A stretch of 64,000 nt of DNA from an uncultured Paracoccaceae bacterium (GCA_947493335.1 CANLQO010000001.1:496001-560000); one strand, 5' to 3'; shown: positions 1 through 8,718, counted from the stretch's first letter. Translations and numbers: made by a program. Notes: generated by a model not told the origin, from the sequence alone.

Positions 1-631
1 CCTCGTAGAACTGCGTCAGCGCCGCGGTCAGCAACGCATCTTTGATGCCGGGGTGATGCACCTCAACGATCTTGCGCAGCGTCTCCACCTCCGGAAATCG
101 GATGTAATGGAAGAAACAGCGCCGCAGAAAGGCGTCCGGCAGCTCTTTTTCATTGTTGGAGGTAATAATGACAATTGGACGTATTTTTGCGGCGACCGTC
201 TCACCGGTCTCGTAGACGTGAAATTCCATCTTATCGAGCTCTTGCAACAGATCGTTCGGAAACTCGATATCGGCCTTGTCGATCTCATCGATCAGCAACA
301 CCACTTTGCCGTCTGCCGCAAAGGCCTGCCAAAGCTTGCCGCGCTTGATGTAATTGGCGACGTCATGGACCTTTTCATCCCCCAACTGGCTGTCGCGCAA
401 CCGGCTGACGGCATCATATTCATATAGGCCCTGTTGGGCTTTGGTGGTCGATTTGATATGCCATTCGATCATCGGCAAACCAAGGGCAGTGCTGACCTGC
501 CGGGCGAGTTCGGTCTTGCCCGTGCCAGGCTCACCTTTGACGAGAAGGGGGCGCTCCAGCGTCACGGCGGCATTGACCGCCATGGTCAAGTCTTCGGTCG
601 CCACATAGGCCTCTGTGCCTTCGAATTTCAT
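1..631 (-). CDS. MoxR-family AAA+ ATPase, 3' end outside window
   Basis: The first 210 residues are visible, reading leftward from an ATG at 631; the C-terminus lies beyond the window. A Walker A motif GEPGTGKT sits at about residues 33-40 and a Walker B motif VVLLIDEID at about 110-118, followed by a sensor-1 region ITSNNEKELPDAFLRRC. This is the MoxR subfamily of AAA+ ATPases, chaperone-like enzymes that usually act with a VWA-domain partner to mature metal enzymes or remodel complexes; a partner gene would be expected further left. The frame is uninterrupted. The client cannot be told from what is visible. It is divergent from dksA. Confidence 0.9.
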   Translation of the reverse strand, partial: MKFEGTEAYVATEDLTMAVNAAVTLERPLLVKGEPGTGKTELARQVSTALGLPMIEWHIKSTTKAQQGLYEYDAVSRLRDSQLGDEKVHDVANYIKRGKLWQAFAADGKVVLLIDEIDKADIEFPNDLLQELDKMEFHVYETGETVAAKIRPIVIITSNNEKELPDAFLRRCFFHYIRFPEVETLRKIVEVHHPGIKDALLTAALTQFYE

Positions 632-817
632 GTCATTTCCCTGCTGTTCGCGGCGCAACTTACCAGCTTGGTCAATCCCTTCAACACATCGTTTTCAAGA
701 CGTTTTGGGGGTGACATGACGCACGCTTGGGGCTAAACGATGCCAAGTTTTGAGGGGAACCGTTGTATGTCAGGACAAGCCGAAGAAATGACAGGCAACA
801 CATTGAAAGGGGATGCA

Positions 818-1240
818 ATGAAAGCCGAGGTTTTCTTGCCTGACGATTACCGTCCTGCTGAGGACGAACCGTTTATGAACGACCGCCAGACCGAGTATTT
901 CCGTCGCAAGCTGCTGGATTGGAAATCAGATATCCTCGACGACAGCCGCGACACGGTTGCCAGCATGAAAGATCAGACCCGCAACATCCCCGATGTGGCT
1001 GATCGCGCCTCCGAAGAAACTGACCGCGCGCTGGAACTGCGGACACGTGACCGTGAACGCAAGCTTGTTGCCAAGATTGATGCCGCTCTGCGCCGCATCG
1101 ATGAGGGCGAATATGGCTATTGCTCGATCACAGGTGAGCCGATCAGCCTCAAGCGGCTGGATGCGCGTCCAATTGCTACCATGAGCCTTGAGGCGCAAGA
1201 GCGTCACGAGCGGGGCGAAAAGGTCCACCGCAAGGACTAA
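818..1240 (+). CDS. dksA: DksA/TraR-family RNA polymerase-binding regulator, single-cysteine type
   Basis: A 140-residue DksA-type protein that would enter the RNA polymerase secondary channel and work with ppGpp on stringent promoters. The coiled-coil tip motif DVADRA (59-64) fits the DxxDxA signature needed for activity. The C-terminal globular part keeps only one of the four zinc cysteines (Cys102); the other three positions read Thr, Ser and Ala, so the fold should be stable without zinc. The start at 818 follows an AAGGGG ribosome site; upstream in-frame ATGs from 740 lack this and would add an unconserved-looking tail. It ends one base before the next gene, so the two are probably cotranscribed. 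Confidence 0.88.
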   Translation: MKAEVFLPDDYRPAEDEPFMNDRQTEYFRRKLLDWKSDILDDSRDTVASMKDQTRNIPDVADRASEETDRALELRTRDRERKLVAKIDAALRRIDEGEYGYCSITGEPISLKRLDARPIATMSLEAQERHERGEKVHRKD

Positions 1241-1241
1241 A

Positions 1242-2330
1242 ATGACAGCTGCAAAAATCACGGTGGCCGGCGGCGGGATCGCCGGGCTTGCCGTGGCGGC
1301 GGCTTTGGCCCAACGCGGCGTCAGTGTCACACTCCATGAACGTGCAACGGCGTTGCGGACGCAGGGCGCCGGTTTGCAGATTTCGCCAAATGGCGCGCGG
1401 GTCTTGGCCGCATTGGGCCTTGGCGCGAAGCTGCGTGAAAATTCCATTCAATCTCAGGCGGTTGTGCCGACTGACGGGCTGACCGGCCGGGCTGTGACGC
1501 GATTTGATCTGTCGCGCCACCGCGAACCGGGGTTTGTGATGCTGCACCGCGGGGACCTGCTAGAGATGTTGGCAGGTGCCAGCCGCGACGCGGGCGTGGA
1601 CATGGTGACCGATAGTCCAATGACCCCAGAGACGGCCCCGGCAGAGGGGGCGTTGCTGGCGGCGGACGGGCTGCATTCGGCATTCCGCCCGCTTTTGAAC
1701 GGTCTGGGCAAACCCTTCTTTACAGGGCAGGTCGCGTGGCGCGCTGTCGTCGCAGGCGATGCGCCGCCAGAAGCTCGCATCTGGATGCTGCCCGGTCGAC
1801 ACGTCGTCAGCTACCCGTTGCCCGGCGGCAAAATCAACATCGTTGCTGTGCAAGAGCGAACCGAATGGGCGGATGAGGGTTGGTCACATGAGGACGAACC
1901 TCGCCACATGCAGGCGGCCTTTGCGGATGCGGCAGAACCGCTTAGGGCCCTGCTTTCAAAGGTCGAATCCGTGAACCTTTGGGGTCTTTTCCGGCACGAA
2001 GTGGCAGAGACCTGGGTCGAGGATGACATCTACCTTTTGGGCGATGCTGCCCACCCGACGCTGCCGTTTCTGGCACAGGGCGCAAATCTTGCGCTGGAAG
2101 ATGCCTGGGTGCTGGCCCGGTGTCTGACCGAAGGCGGGGATTATCAGGCAATACGTCAGCGCAGGGTTTCGCGCGCCATTGCGGCGGCCAATGCAAATGC
2201 GGTGAACTATCATCTTGGCGGCTTTCGGCGTGCCGCGTCACATGCGGCGCTGCGGGGCATTGGCCGATTTGCGCCAAATGCGTTTATGTCAAGGTTATCA
2301 TGGCTTTATGACCATGACGTCACCCGCTAG
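1242..2330 (+). CDS. FAD-dependent aromatic-type monooxygenase
   Basis: A 362-residue group A flavoprotein hydroxylase of the UbiH/salicylate-hydroxylase superfamily, expected to use NAD(P)H and O2 to hydroxylate a ring or similar substrate in the cytoplasm. The Rossmann motif GGGIAG is at 10-15, the DG motif appears as LLAADGLHSAF, and the second FAD motif GDAAHPTLPFLAQGAN lies near 266-282. The start is the ATG one base after the dksA stop; a longer frame from 1188 would overlap dksA by more than 50 bases. No pathway genes adjoin it, so the substrate is unknown. It converges on a small secreted-protein gene with an 11-bp overlap of the 3' ends. Confidence 0.85.
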   Translation: MTAAKITVAGGGIAGLAVAAALAQRGVSVTLHERATALRTQGAGLQISPNGARVLAALGLGAKLRENSIQSQAVVPTDGLTGRAVTRFDLSRHREPGFVMLHRGDLLEMLAGASRDAGVDMVTDSPMTPETAPAEGALLAADGLHSAFRPLLNGLGKPFFTGQVAWRAVVAGDAPPEARIWMLPGRHVVSYPLPGGKINIVAVQERTEWADEGWSHEDEPRHMQAAFADAAEPLRALLSKVESVNLWGLFRHEVAETWVEDDIYLLGDAAHPTLPFLAQGANLALEDAWVLARCLTEGGDYQAIRQRRVSRAIAAANANAVNYHLGGFRRAASHAALRGIGRFAPNAFMSRLSWLYDHDVTR

Positions 2331-2664
2331 GCCAATTTGCCCCGGCTTCTGATGTGGCGCGTTCCAGCACCTCCATCGTCTCAAAATCGACGCGGTAGAC
2401 GTCATCCTCTATCCGGAAATAGACCCAGCCGTCCTTTGCATCCGGCAAGCTGTACCAACGCGCGTTCAGGATCATCGAATACTTGCCACGTTCAAGTATT
2501 GTACCGATCTCGACAGGGGGAGGGCCAAGCTCTTTGGTGGTCTTGGGAACGCTGATGATCTTGGCAGTGGCACAGCCCGCGCCGGTGTTAGCGGTCAGGC
2601 ATTGCGCCTGCGCCATCATAGGCAGAAAAGCCAATGATATGAGTGTGTTCCGCAGCAGCATCAT
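2320..2664 (-). CDS. small secreted protein of unknown function, weakly RcnB-like
   Basis: A 114-residue protein with a likely signal peptide at residues 1-20 (hydrophobic core followed by AQA) and two cysteines at 22 and 31 just after the cleavage site that could form a disulfide. The rest has Trp/Tyr-rich strands (ARWYSLPDAKDGWVYFR) that loosely resemble periplasmic RcnB-type proteins, but the match is too weak for a function. The start at 2664 overlaps the upstream xthA stop as ATGA, which implies translational coupling; a frame opening at 2760 would run inside xthA. Confidence 0.6.
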   Translation of the reverse strand: MMLLRNTLISLAFLPMMAQAQCLTANTGAGCATAKIISVPKTTKELGPPPVEIGTILERGKYSMILNARWYSLPDAKDGWVYFRIEDDVYRVDFETMEVLERATSEAGANWPSG

Positions 2665-3467
2665 GCCGCCAGATCGACCCAGACAGGGACATGGTCCGAC
2701 GGTTTCTCGCGGCCCCTGACGGCGCTTTCGATCCAGCAGCTTTGGAGCAAATCGGCGCATTGCGGGGTCAGCAGGAAGTGGTCGATGCGAATGCCGTCGT
2801 TGCGATCCCAGGCACCGGCCTGATAATCCCAGAAGGAATAATGCCCGTCTCCGAAGGTCGTGGCCCGAAAAGCTTCTGTAAAACCAAGGTGTTGGATCCG
2901 GCGAAACGCTTCGCGGCTGGGCAGGCGGTGCAGCGCGTCGTTCACCCAGGCAACTGGCCGTTTGGCGTCTTCGGGTTGCGGAATGATGTTGTAATCCCCG
3001 GCCATCAGCGCAGGCATTTCATCTGCCATAAGTGCTTGAGCGCGTTGATACAATCTGTCCATCCAACCCATTTTGTAGGCGTATTTTCCACCCTCTTCTG
3101 GGCTTCCATCGGCGTTCAATTCGACCGGGTTGCCATTGGGCAGATAAAGGCCGCAGACGCGGACCGGCGTGTCGCCCATCACGGTCGCCTCAATCCAGCG
3201 GGCCTGTTCGTCGCTGTCGTCACCGGGCAGGCCGCGTGTCACATCCTCGAGCGGAATTTTCGACAGGATTGCGACCCCGTTGAAGCCCTTTTGTCCATGG
3301 GTTTCAACGATATAGCCCATATCCTCAAAATGGGTGCGGGGGAAATTTTCGTCCACCGACTTAATCTCTTGCAAAAGCGCGACATCGGGTTGGCTTTCGG
3401 TCAGCCAATCGGACAAGGCACCAATCCGGGCCTTGATGCCATTGATGTTGAACGTCGCAATCTTCAT
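2661..3467 (-). CDS. xthA: exodeoxyribonuclease III
   Basis: A 268-residue enzyme of the exonuclease III/AP endonuclease family, which cleaves at abasic sites and removes 3'-blocking groups during base excision repair. Family motifs are in order: FNINGIKAR near the N-terminus, LLQEIK with the metal-binding Glu34, YLPNGNP, GDYNIIP, and the C-terminal SDHVPVWVDL with the catalytic His. Length matches the family. It is followed by a small secreted-protein gene through a 4-bp ATGA overlap, an unusual partner for a repair enzyme. Confidence 0.95.
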   Translation of the reverse strand: MKIATFNINGIKARIGALSDWLTESQPDVALLQEIKSVDENFPRTHFEDMGYIVETHGQKGFNGVAILSKIPLEDVTRGLPGDDSDEQARWIEATVMGDTPVRVCGLYLPNGNPVELNADGSPEEGGKYAYKMGWMDRLYQRAQALMADEMPALMAGDYNIIPQPEDAKRPVAWVNDALHRLPSREAFRRIQHLGFTEAFRATTFGDGHYSFWDYQAGAWDRNDGIRIDHFLLTPQCADLLQSCWIESAVRGREKPSDHVPVWVDLAA

Positions 3468-3990
3468 GAAATCTTACCCCTGCGTTGCGCTGAATATCGA
3501 CGATGCACAGTCCGTACACAACCCGTCTGCATTGAATGCACACTTTGTGCAGATGGGTGTGTGAAGGGCCGTTAACCTTATCCAGGCCATCAACCGACCA
3601 GCGCACGCACTACTACGGATGTCAAAAAGGATGCCCTGACGATGCCAGACTGGGTATGTGTGTGGAGAGTGTCGGGCACCGTCAGGGCGGTATTCACGTG
3701 AAGTTCTTCGTGTGTGAACCAATGTGAGTAATGGTGTGATAGCTTCAATGTTTGGTGCAATGCAATCAGAAACTCCGGCAAATGACGGAAACGTATCAAT
3801 ATCACTTGTTTTAACGGAAAATGCCCGATTTCACGCCGAAATCCCTGTTTTGCCGTTGTGCGTCGTTCCCGCCATTCTAACGAAGAAATGATGCTTTTGT
3901 GTCAGAATTCCCCGCGAAAGCTATGTTCTCATGTGGTTCAAGTTGACGTCAGAGAAAGCAACACAGACCGCACTGACGTGGGGAGAAGGA
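3468..3990. other. 523-nt intergenic region with inverted repeats
   Basis: No convincing gene is seen here; short frames such as 3536-3727 and 3590-3805 have no recognisable product or codon bias. The stretch is rich in TGTG runs and less GC-rich than its surroundings, and holds a 14-nt inverted repeat (3633-3688) and a smaller palindrome TGCATTGAATGCA at 3528-3540. It must contain the promoters of xthA (leftward) and of the LacI-family gene (rightward). A small RNA or operator region is possible, but nothing in the sequence proves either. Confidence 0.5.
3633..3688. repeat. 14-nt inverted repeat in long intergenic gap
   Basis: Arms GCCCTGACGATGCC (3633-3646) and GGCACCGTCAGGGC (3675-3688) are complementary apart from one G-T type position, with a loop of 28 nt. 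This could be the stem of a structured RNA, a remnant of a mobile element end, or an operator. No T-run follows directly, so it is not a classical terminator. Confidence 0.5.
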
Positions 3991-5004
3991 ATGTCAGACA
4001 AAAAGGCGAGGATGGGAGACGTTGCCGCCCTCAGCGGTCTGTCACGGTCGACAGTCGATCGTGTGTTGAATGGTCGTTCCGGTGTGCGCGGCGAAACGGT
4101 GCGCCGGGTCGAAGAAGCGATGCGCGCGTTGGGCTATGCGCCGTCATCTTTATCAGCCCGCCGGATCGTTCAGGATCACACTGTCGCACTGATCATCCCT
4201 CAGGGCACAAACCCATTCTTCGAGGTCATCCATGAAGGCGTGATGAAAGCGACGACCGAAGAGGTTTTTTCCGGCACCGCCTTTCAGGTCTATCGCTACG
4301 ACACCTATGTGCCCGAGACGTTGATGCCTGTCCTTGCGCAGGTTGGTGACGATGTTGATGCGATTGTCCTAGTTGGCGTCGACAATGCCGAGGTGAATCG
4401 CGCCATTTCCGAACAGACGGCGGCGGGAAGACGGGTTGTCACGATGGTGTCGGATGCGCCGCAGTCGCAGCGGTTTGCCTATGTCGGTCAGAACAATTTC
4501 TCTGCTGGACGCACCGCCGCCCGCTTGATGGCGGCGATGGTGCCGCCGGGCGAAGGTGAGGTTGCGCTTTTGCTGGGACATCTGCAGTTCAGGCACCTGC
4601 TGGACCGAATGTCAGGCTTTCGTCAGGCGCTTGGCATGGCGCGCCCGGATTTGACGGTTATCCAGCCGCCCGCTTATGGCGGTGATCCTGAAATGGTACG
4701 TCGCGTGGTCCACGGTCTTGCCGCGCGGGGCGAGACGTTGCGCGGCGCTTATCTGTCGGGAGGTGGGCAGCCGAACCTGATTGATGCGCTGTCATCCTCT
4801 TGCACCCAACCGCTGACCGTGATCGGCCACGAGGTGACGCCCGCGACGCGCAGGGCACTGGATGAGGGGCGTTTTCAAGCGGTTCTGGCCCACGACATGG
4901 TCGATGTTGGGCGCCGCGCGATTGAGGTTGCACTTGGCGTGCGCTGTCCGGACGATGCGGATTGCGCGATCAATATCTACGTCCGGGACAATTTGCCGAC
5001 TTAG
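3991..5004 (+). CDS. LacI-family transcriptional regulator (orphan)
   Basis: A 337-residue repressor with the LacI helix-turn-helix at about residues 6-54 (MGDVAALSGLSRSTVDRVLN) and a periplasmic-binding-protein-like ligand domain after it. Start at 3991 is preceded by a strong GGGAGAAGGA ribosome site; the frame extends upstream to 3931 without such a site. LacI regulators normally sense sugars and control a nearby uptake or catabolic operon, but no transporter or sugar enzyme adjoins this gene, so its targets are unknown. Its stop overlaps the convergent CAP-domain gene by 4 bp. A second LacI gene lies at 61806 and is a better candidate for the sugar-like regulon there. Confidence 0.88.
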   Translation: MSDKKARMGDVAALSGLSRSTVDRVLNGRSGVRGETVRRVEEAMRALGYAPSSLSARRIVQDHTVALIIPQGTNPFFEVIHEGVMKATTEEVFSGTAFQVYRYDTYVPETLMPVLAQVGDDVDAIVLVGVDNAEVNRAISEQTAAGRRVVTMVSDAPQSQRFAYVGQNNFSAGRTAARLMAAMVPPGEGEVALLLGHLQFRHLLDRMSGFRQALGMARPDLTVIQPPAYGGDPEMVRRVVHGLAARGETLRGAYLSGGGQPNLIDALSSSCTQPLTVIGHEVTPATRRALDEGRFQAVLAHDMVDVGRRAIEVALGVRCPDDADCAINIYVRDNLPT

Positions 5005-5477
5005 CAGCCGCGCGCCACCACCAGCACCCAGTTGGGGCCTTTCGGGCCTTGCGTCACGGCCACGCCGAATTCGGCAGCACGGGGGTGCAGCATGTTGCTG
5101 CGGTGCCCGGCAGAGTTCATCCAGCCTGAAATGATCTGCTGCGAGTTCGGATAGCCCCATGCAAGGTTTTCGGCCACGAGGCAATCGCGATATCCAGCCT
5201 GACGCACCCGGGCCTGGCTGTTTGATCCGTCAGAGCCGCGATGCCCAAAGAAGCCATTCACCGACATGTCGCAGGCGTGTTTCATGGCCGCTTGCGACAG
5301 GCGGCGGTTGAAAGACAGGGCAGGCTGGCCATAGGCGCGGCGATTGGCGTTGACGCCGGCGGCAATCTCGGACGCCATGGCGTTGACGTTGCTTGGGGTT
5401 GTGCAGGCATTTGATGCGGCGGCTTGACCAGCGAAGAAGCACAGAACGCAAGCGGCAATCAGAGGGCGCAGGAACAT
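5001..5477 (-). CDS. secreted CAP/SCP-domain protein
   Basis: A 158-residue protein with a signal peptide (about 1-22) followed by a single CAP (SCP/PR-1-like, YkwD-type) domain. Hallmarks are HACDMSVNGFFGH, AENLAWG and WMNSAGHRSNML, which carry the conserved His/Glu cavity residues. Four cysteines, one at the extreme C-terminus, may form disulfides in the periplasm. Bacterial YkwD-like proteins are secreted and of poorly defined function. The gene is convergent with the LacI gene and separated from the znu operon by about 90 bp. Confidence 0.88.
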   Translation of the reverse strand: MFLRPLIAACVLCFFAGQAAASNACTTPSNVNAMASEIAAGVNANRRAYGQPALSFNRRLSQAAMKHACDMSVNGFFGHRGSDGSNSQARVRQAGYRDCLVAENLAWGYPNSQQIISGWMNSAGHRSNMLHPRAAEFGVAVTQGPKGPNWVLVVARGC

Positions 5478-5569
5478 AAGGCAGGCCTTTCAGCAGAAGC
5501 AGACTAGGCCTTAAAACTGACGCGCGAATCCGGCAATCCGATGGCAACGCAGGGTCAATCGCGCGGCAA

Positions 5570-6367
5570 TTAGCTGCCGTTTGCGATGAACTTTCGGCTG
5601 ATTGTCGCCACAGCAAAGAGCGTCACGGCGACGCAGACAATGGAGGGGCCAACAGGCGTATTGAACGCAATTGCTGCCCGTAGGCCGCCCAGTGCCGATA
5701 GTGCGCCCAATGCAACGGCGGCGGCTGCCATTGCCTCTGGCGTGCGGGTCAACCCACGGGCGGTGGCGGCGGGAATGATCAAAAGCGCGGTGATCAAAAG
5801 CGCGCCGACCACCTTGATCGCAACGGCGACAACAATCGCCAGCAACAGCGTCAGGATCAGCTGTTCACGGCGCGGATCAACGCCTGCGGCATAGGCCAGA
5901 TCGGGCGAAAGCGTCGCTGTCAGCAGCCCTTGCCAGTGTCGCCAGATCACGGCCGTCACAACCGCCGCGCCGCCCCAGATCAGAAAGACATCGCGCCGGG
6001 TCACGGTCAGCACATCACCAAACAGGTAGGCATCAAGGTCAATCCGCTGTCCCGGCAAAAGCGAGACGGCGACCAGACCAGCGGCCAGCGCCCCATGAGA
6101 CAGAACACCAAGCAGCGTATCCACCGCCTGACCCTGACCGCTGAGCCGGTGGATCAGCAAAGCCATCACGACGGCCACGGCCACGACCCCCCAGATGATC
6201 GACATGGAAAATGCCAGCGACAGCGCCACACCAAGGATCGCGGCATGGGCGGTGGCATCGCCAAAATACGCCATGCGCCGCCAGACCACAAAGCACCCCA
6301 AGAGCCCCGCAGCGGCGGCAGTGCCAACTGCGGCCAGTGCCGCGCGCACCAGAAAGTCATCCAGCAT
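5570..6367 (-). CDS. znuB: zinc ABC transporter permease
   Basis: A 265-residue polytopic membrane protein of the ABC-3 family, with about eight hydrophobic segments and no soluble domain. It is the channel subunit of a ZnuABC-type importer carrying Zn2+ from the periplasm. The assignment to zinc rather than manganese rests on its neighbours: znuC, a Zur-type repressor and a His-rich ZnuA. It is last in the zur-znuC-znuB operon, 69 bp after znuC, and should be co-repressed by Zur when zinc is plentiful. Confidence 0.92.
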   Translation of the reverse strand: MLDDFLVRAALAAVGTAAAAGLLGCFVVWRRMAYFGDATAHAAILGVALSLAFSMSIIWGVVAVAVVMALLIHRLSGQGQAVDTLLGVLSHGALAAGLVAVSLLPGQRIDLDAYLFGDVLTVTRRDVFLIWGGAAVVTAVIWRHWQGLLTATLSPDLAYAAGVDPRREQLILTLLLAIVVAVAIKVVGALLITALLIIPAATARGLTRTPEAMAAAAVALGALSALGGLRAAIAFNTPVGPSIVCVAVTLFAVATISRKFIANGS

Positions 6368-6436
6368 GGCGGCCTCTGTTCTGTGCGGGGAAGGTGCCGG
6401 ACCCGGCCCGGTGTTGGTCAGTCTTTGGGGGCATGA

Positions 6437-7168
6437 TCAGTGGTGTTCGTGCGGATGGGCGTGATCGTGGTGGTGGTCATGGTCATGGCGGTAAAGGGCA
6501 AGCGCGCCGCCGGTTCCACTGCCGAAGAGTTCGCGGTAGGCGGGGGCAGCCTCGACCACGTCGGGGGCACCTTCGCAACAGATATGCCCGTTCAAACAGA
6601 TCACCCGGTCAGAGGCCGACATGACCACGTGCAACTCGTGGCTGACCATCAGCACCGCGCAGCCAAGGTTCTGCCGGACTGCGTCGATCTGGCGGTAGAA
6701 GTTGGCTGACCCCGGCTGATCAAGGCCCTGTGTCGCCTCATCGAGGATTAGAAGGTTCGGGCGCGACAGGATCGCGCGGGCCAAGAGGACGCGCTGAAAT
6801 TGCCCGCCCGACAGCGAGGCCATCTGCTGGTGCGCCACTTGTGCGACACCGGCGGCACGCAAGGCATCGGCGGCGGCTGCATCCTTGACCCGGTGGGGCA
6901 GGTTCAGGAACCGGCGCACCGTCATCGGCAGGGTCGCATCAATGGCAAGCTTTTGCGGCACATAGCCGATGCGCAGGTCCGGGGCGCGGTCGACATGGCC
7001 GCTATCGGGGGTGATCGCGCCGATCAGCACGCGCAGAAGCGTCGATTTGCCAGAGCCGTTTGGCCCGACAATCGTCACGATCTCGCCTGCGTTCAGCGTC
7101 AGGCTGACGTTCTGAAGCGCAGAGAGGTGGCTGTGATGGACCGAGATATCCTTGGCCGAGATCAGCAT
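6437..7168 (-). CDS. znuC: zinc ABC transporter ATP-binding protein with His-rich tail
   Basis: A 243-residue ABC ATPase: Walker A GPNGSGKST at 35-43, signature LSGGQFQRVLLARA in the middle, Walker B LLILDEATQGLD, and switch His in MVSHELH. It powers the ZnuB channel. The last 17 or so residues are mostly His and Asp (HDHDHHHDHAHPHEHH), a probable cytoplasmic zinc-binding tail that could buffer incoming zinc or sense it. Its start overlaps the end of zur by 7 bp, so the two are translationally coupled. Confidence 0.94.
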   Translation of the reverse strand: MLISAKDISVHHSHLSALQNVSLTLNAGEIVTIVGPNGSGKSTLLRVLIGAITPDSGHVDRAPDLRIGYVPQKLAIDATLPMTVRRFLNLPHRVKDAAAADALRAAGVAQVAHQQMASLSGGQFQRVLLARAILSRPNLLILDEATQGLDQPGSANFYRQIDAVRQNLGCAVLMVSHELHVVMSASDRVICLNGHICCEGAPDVVEAAPAYRELFGSGTGGALALYRHDHDHHHDHAHPHEHH

Positions 7169-7638
7169 GGCGGATTGCCCTGACAGGCCGGGCAGAGCCC
7201 TTCGGCTTCGATCACCGTCTGTTCGATCTTGAAGCCCGAGGCGTCAGCGCCCTTTTGCAGGCGGTCGGGGCGGTCGAGGTCCTCTGCCACCTTGCGGCAC
7301 TTGCGGCAGATCATGAAGGCGGGGGCGTGGTGGGCACCTGGATGGGCACAGGCCACAAAGGCGTTCAAACGCTCGATCCGGTGCGCCAATCCATGATCGA
7401 CCAGAAAGCCAAGCGCGCGGTAGGCGACGGGCGGTTTGGCACCAAAGCCATCAGCATCAAGCCGCGCCAGCACATCATATGCCCCCATCGCCGCATGCGA
7501 TTCCAGCAGTATTTCGAGCGTCCGCCGCCGCACCGGCGTCAGTTGCACGCCCGCCTTTTCGCAGGTCGCAACGGCGGATTGCATCGCCGTCGCGATGCAG
7601 CTGGCATGGTTATGCGCGGAAAATCCCAGAGCGGTCAT
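7162..7638 (-). CDS. zur: Zur, zinc-responsive Fur-family repressor
   Basis: A 158-residue Fur-family protein: an N-terminal winged helix (PVRRRTLEILLESHAAMGAYDVLARL) and a C-terminal dimerisation/metal domain with two CxxC pairs, CRKC and CPAC, that form the structural zinc site. Zinc-loaded Zur blocks transcription of zinc-uptake genes. The identification as Zur rather than Fur follows from its operon with znuC and znuB and the zinc-type palindrome 12 bp upstream of its start codon, between it and znuA. It therefore probably represses itself together with both arms of the znu locus. Confidence 0.92.
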   Translation of the reverse strand: MTALGFSAHNHASCIATAMQSAVATCEKAGVQLTPVRRRTLEILLESHAAMGAYDVLARLDADGFGAKPPVAYRALGFLVDHGLAHRIERLNAFVACAHPGAHHAPAFMICRKCRKVAEDLDRPDRLQKGADASGFKIEQTVIEAEGLCPACQGNPPC

Positions 7639-7649
7639 TATGGGCCATT

Positions 7650-7667
7650 GTTATGTTATAACATACA
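7650..7667. promoter_or_regulatory. Zur box between zur and znuA
   Basis: The perfect palindrome ATGTTATAACAT at 7653-7664, extended on the left as GTTATGTTATAACAT, matches the known alphaproteobacterial Zur site. It lies 12 bp upstream of zur and about 44 bp upstream of znuA, placed to control both divergent transcripts. Confidence 0.88.
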
Positions 7668-7707
7668 AGATATCACACCGCCGATTGATAACGCAAGAGA
7701 CGCCCCG

Positions 7708-8712
7708 ATGATTCGCACAACAGCCATTTTGACGATTGCCGCAGCACCCGCTTTCGCGCAGGACCTGACCATCGTGACAGATATTGCACCGGTGCAGGCG
7801 CTGGTGCAGGGGATCGCGACACCGGGCGCTGACGTCGACGTGCTTCTGCCGCCGGGCGCATCACCACATGACTTTTCCATGCGGCCATCGGATGCCGCAG
7901 GGCTGTCAAAGGCGGATGCCGTGATTTGGGTTGGCGCGGGGCTGACGCCCTGGCTGGCGCGGCCGATTGACTCGCTGGCCGGTGGTGCGCTTGTGACGAG
8001 CTTGTTGGAGACCCCCGGCTGGGAGCCGCGCGAGAACGCCGCACACATGGGTGACGACGAAGACCACGAAGACCACGACGATCACGAAGGTGACCATGAC
8101 CATGATCACGACGATCATGCAGATGGAGGTCACGACAAGCACGATGACCATGCCGCCGAGGAGGGGCATGATGACGACGCCCACGCCCATGACCACGGAC
8201 CGATTGATCCGCATGCCTGGCTTGACCCTGTCGTCGCAGAGGCTTGGTCACTGGCCATTGCTGAGGCGCTGGCAACGGCTGACCCTGACGGGGCAGAGGG
8301 GTATCGTAACCGCGCTATCGCTCAAGCTGCGGAAATCGCAGCGCTGGCCGACGCGCTCGCGCCGCAAGTGGCCGATATCGGTGCGTACATCCTGCCGCAT
8401 GACGCCTATGGCTATTTCGAAGCGCGGTTTGGCCTGGACCATGCGGGGATCGTGCATGACGCCGACGACACCTCGCTCGGACCGGCGCATCTGGCCGGGT
8501 TGCGGGACATGGTTGTCACCGGGCAGGTGGCATGCATCTACCACGAGGTCGGCCCCGTGCCCGGCTGGGTCAACACGCTGGCAGAGGGCACAGATGTGCA
8601 GGTTCTGACGCTTGATCCGCTTGGTGTGGAGGTGGCAGAGGAGGCCGCGTTTTATCCCGCTCTATTGACCAATCTGGCGCAGAGCTTTGCCGCCTGCAAA
8701 GGGGCCTCTTGA
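7708..8712 (+). CDS. znuA: ZnuA, periplasmic zinc-binding protein
   Basis: A 334-residue cluster 9 (metal-specific) solute-binding protein. Residues 1-18 form a signal peptide ending AFAQ. It contains a long His/Asp-rich loop at about residues 114-171, typical of zinc-specific ZnuA proteins, followed by the ligand motif DPHAWLDP. It captures Zn2+ in the periplasm and hands it to ZnuB. The start is the ATG at 7708 after the Zur box; an open frame extends back to 7255 but runs through zur on the other strand and would bury the signal peptide. It ends 6 bp from the convergent dtd gene. Confidence 0.94.
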   Translation: MIRTTAILTIAAAPAFAQDLTIVTDIAPVQALVQGIATPGADVDVLLPPGASPHDFSMRPSDAAGLSKADAVIWVGAGLTPWLARPIDSLAGGALVTSLLETPGWEPRENAAHMGDDEDHEDHDDHEGDHDHDHDDHADGGHDKHDDHAAEEGHDDDAHAHDHGPIDPHAWLDPVVAEAWSLAIAEALATADPDGAEGYRNRAIAQAAEIAALADALAPQVADIGAYILPHDAYGYFEARFGLDHAGIVHDADDTSLGPAHLAGLRDMVVTGQVACIYHEVGPVPGWVNTLAEGTDVQVLTLDPLGVEVAEEAAFYPALLTNLAQSFAACKGAS

Positions 8713-8718
8713 CCGATG

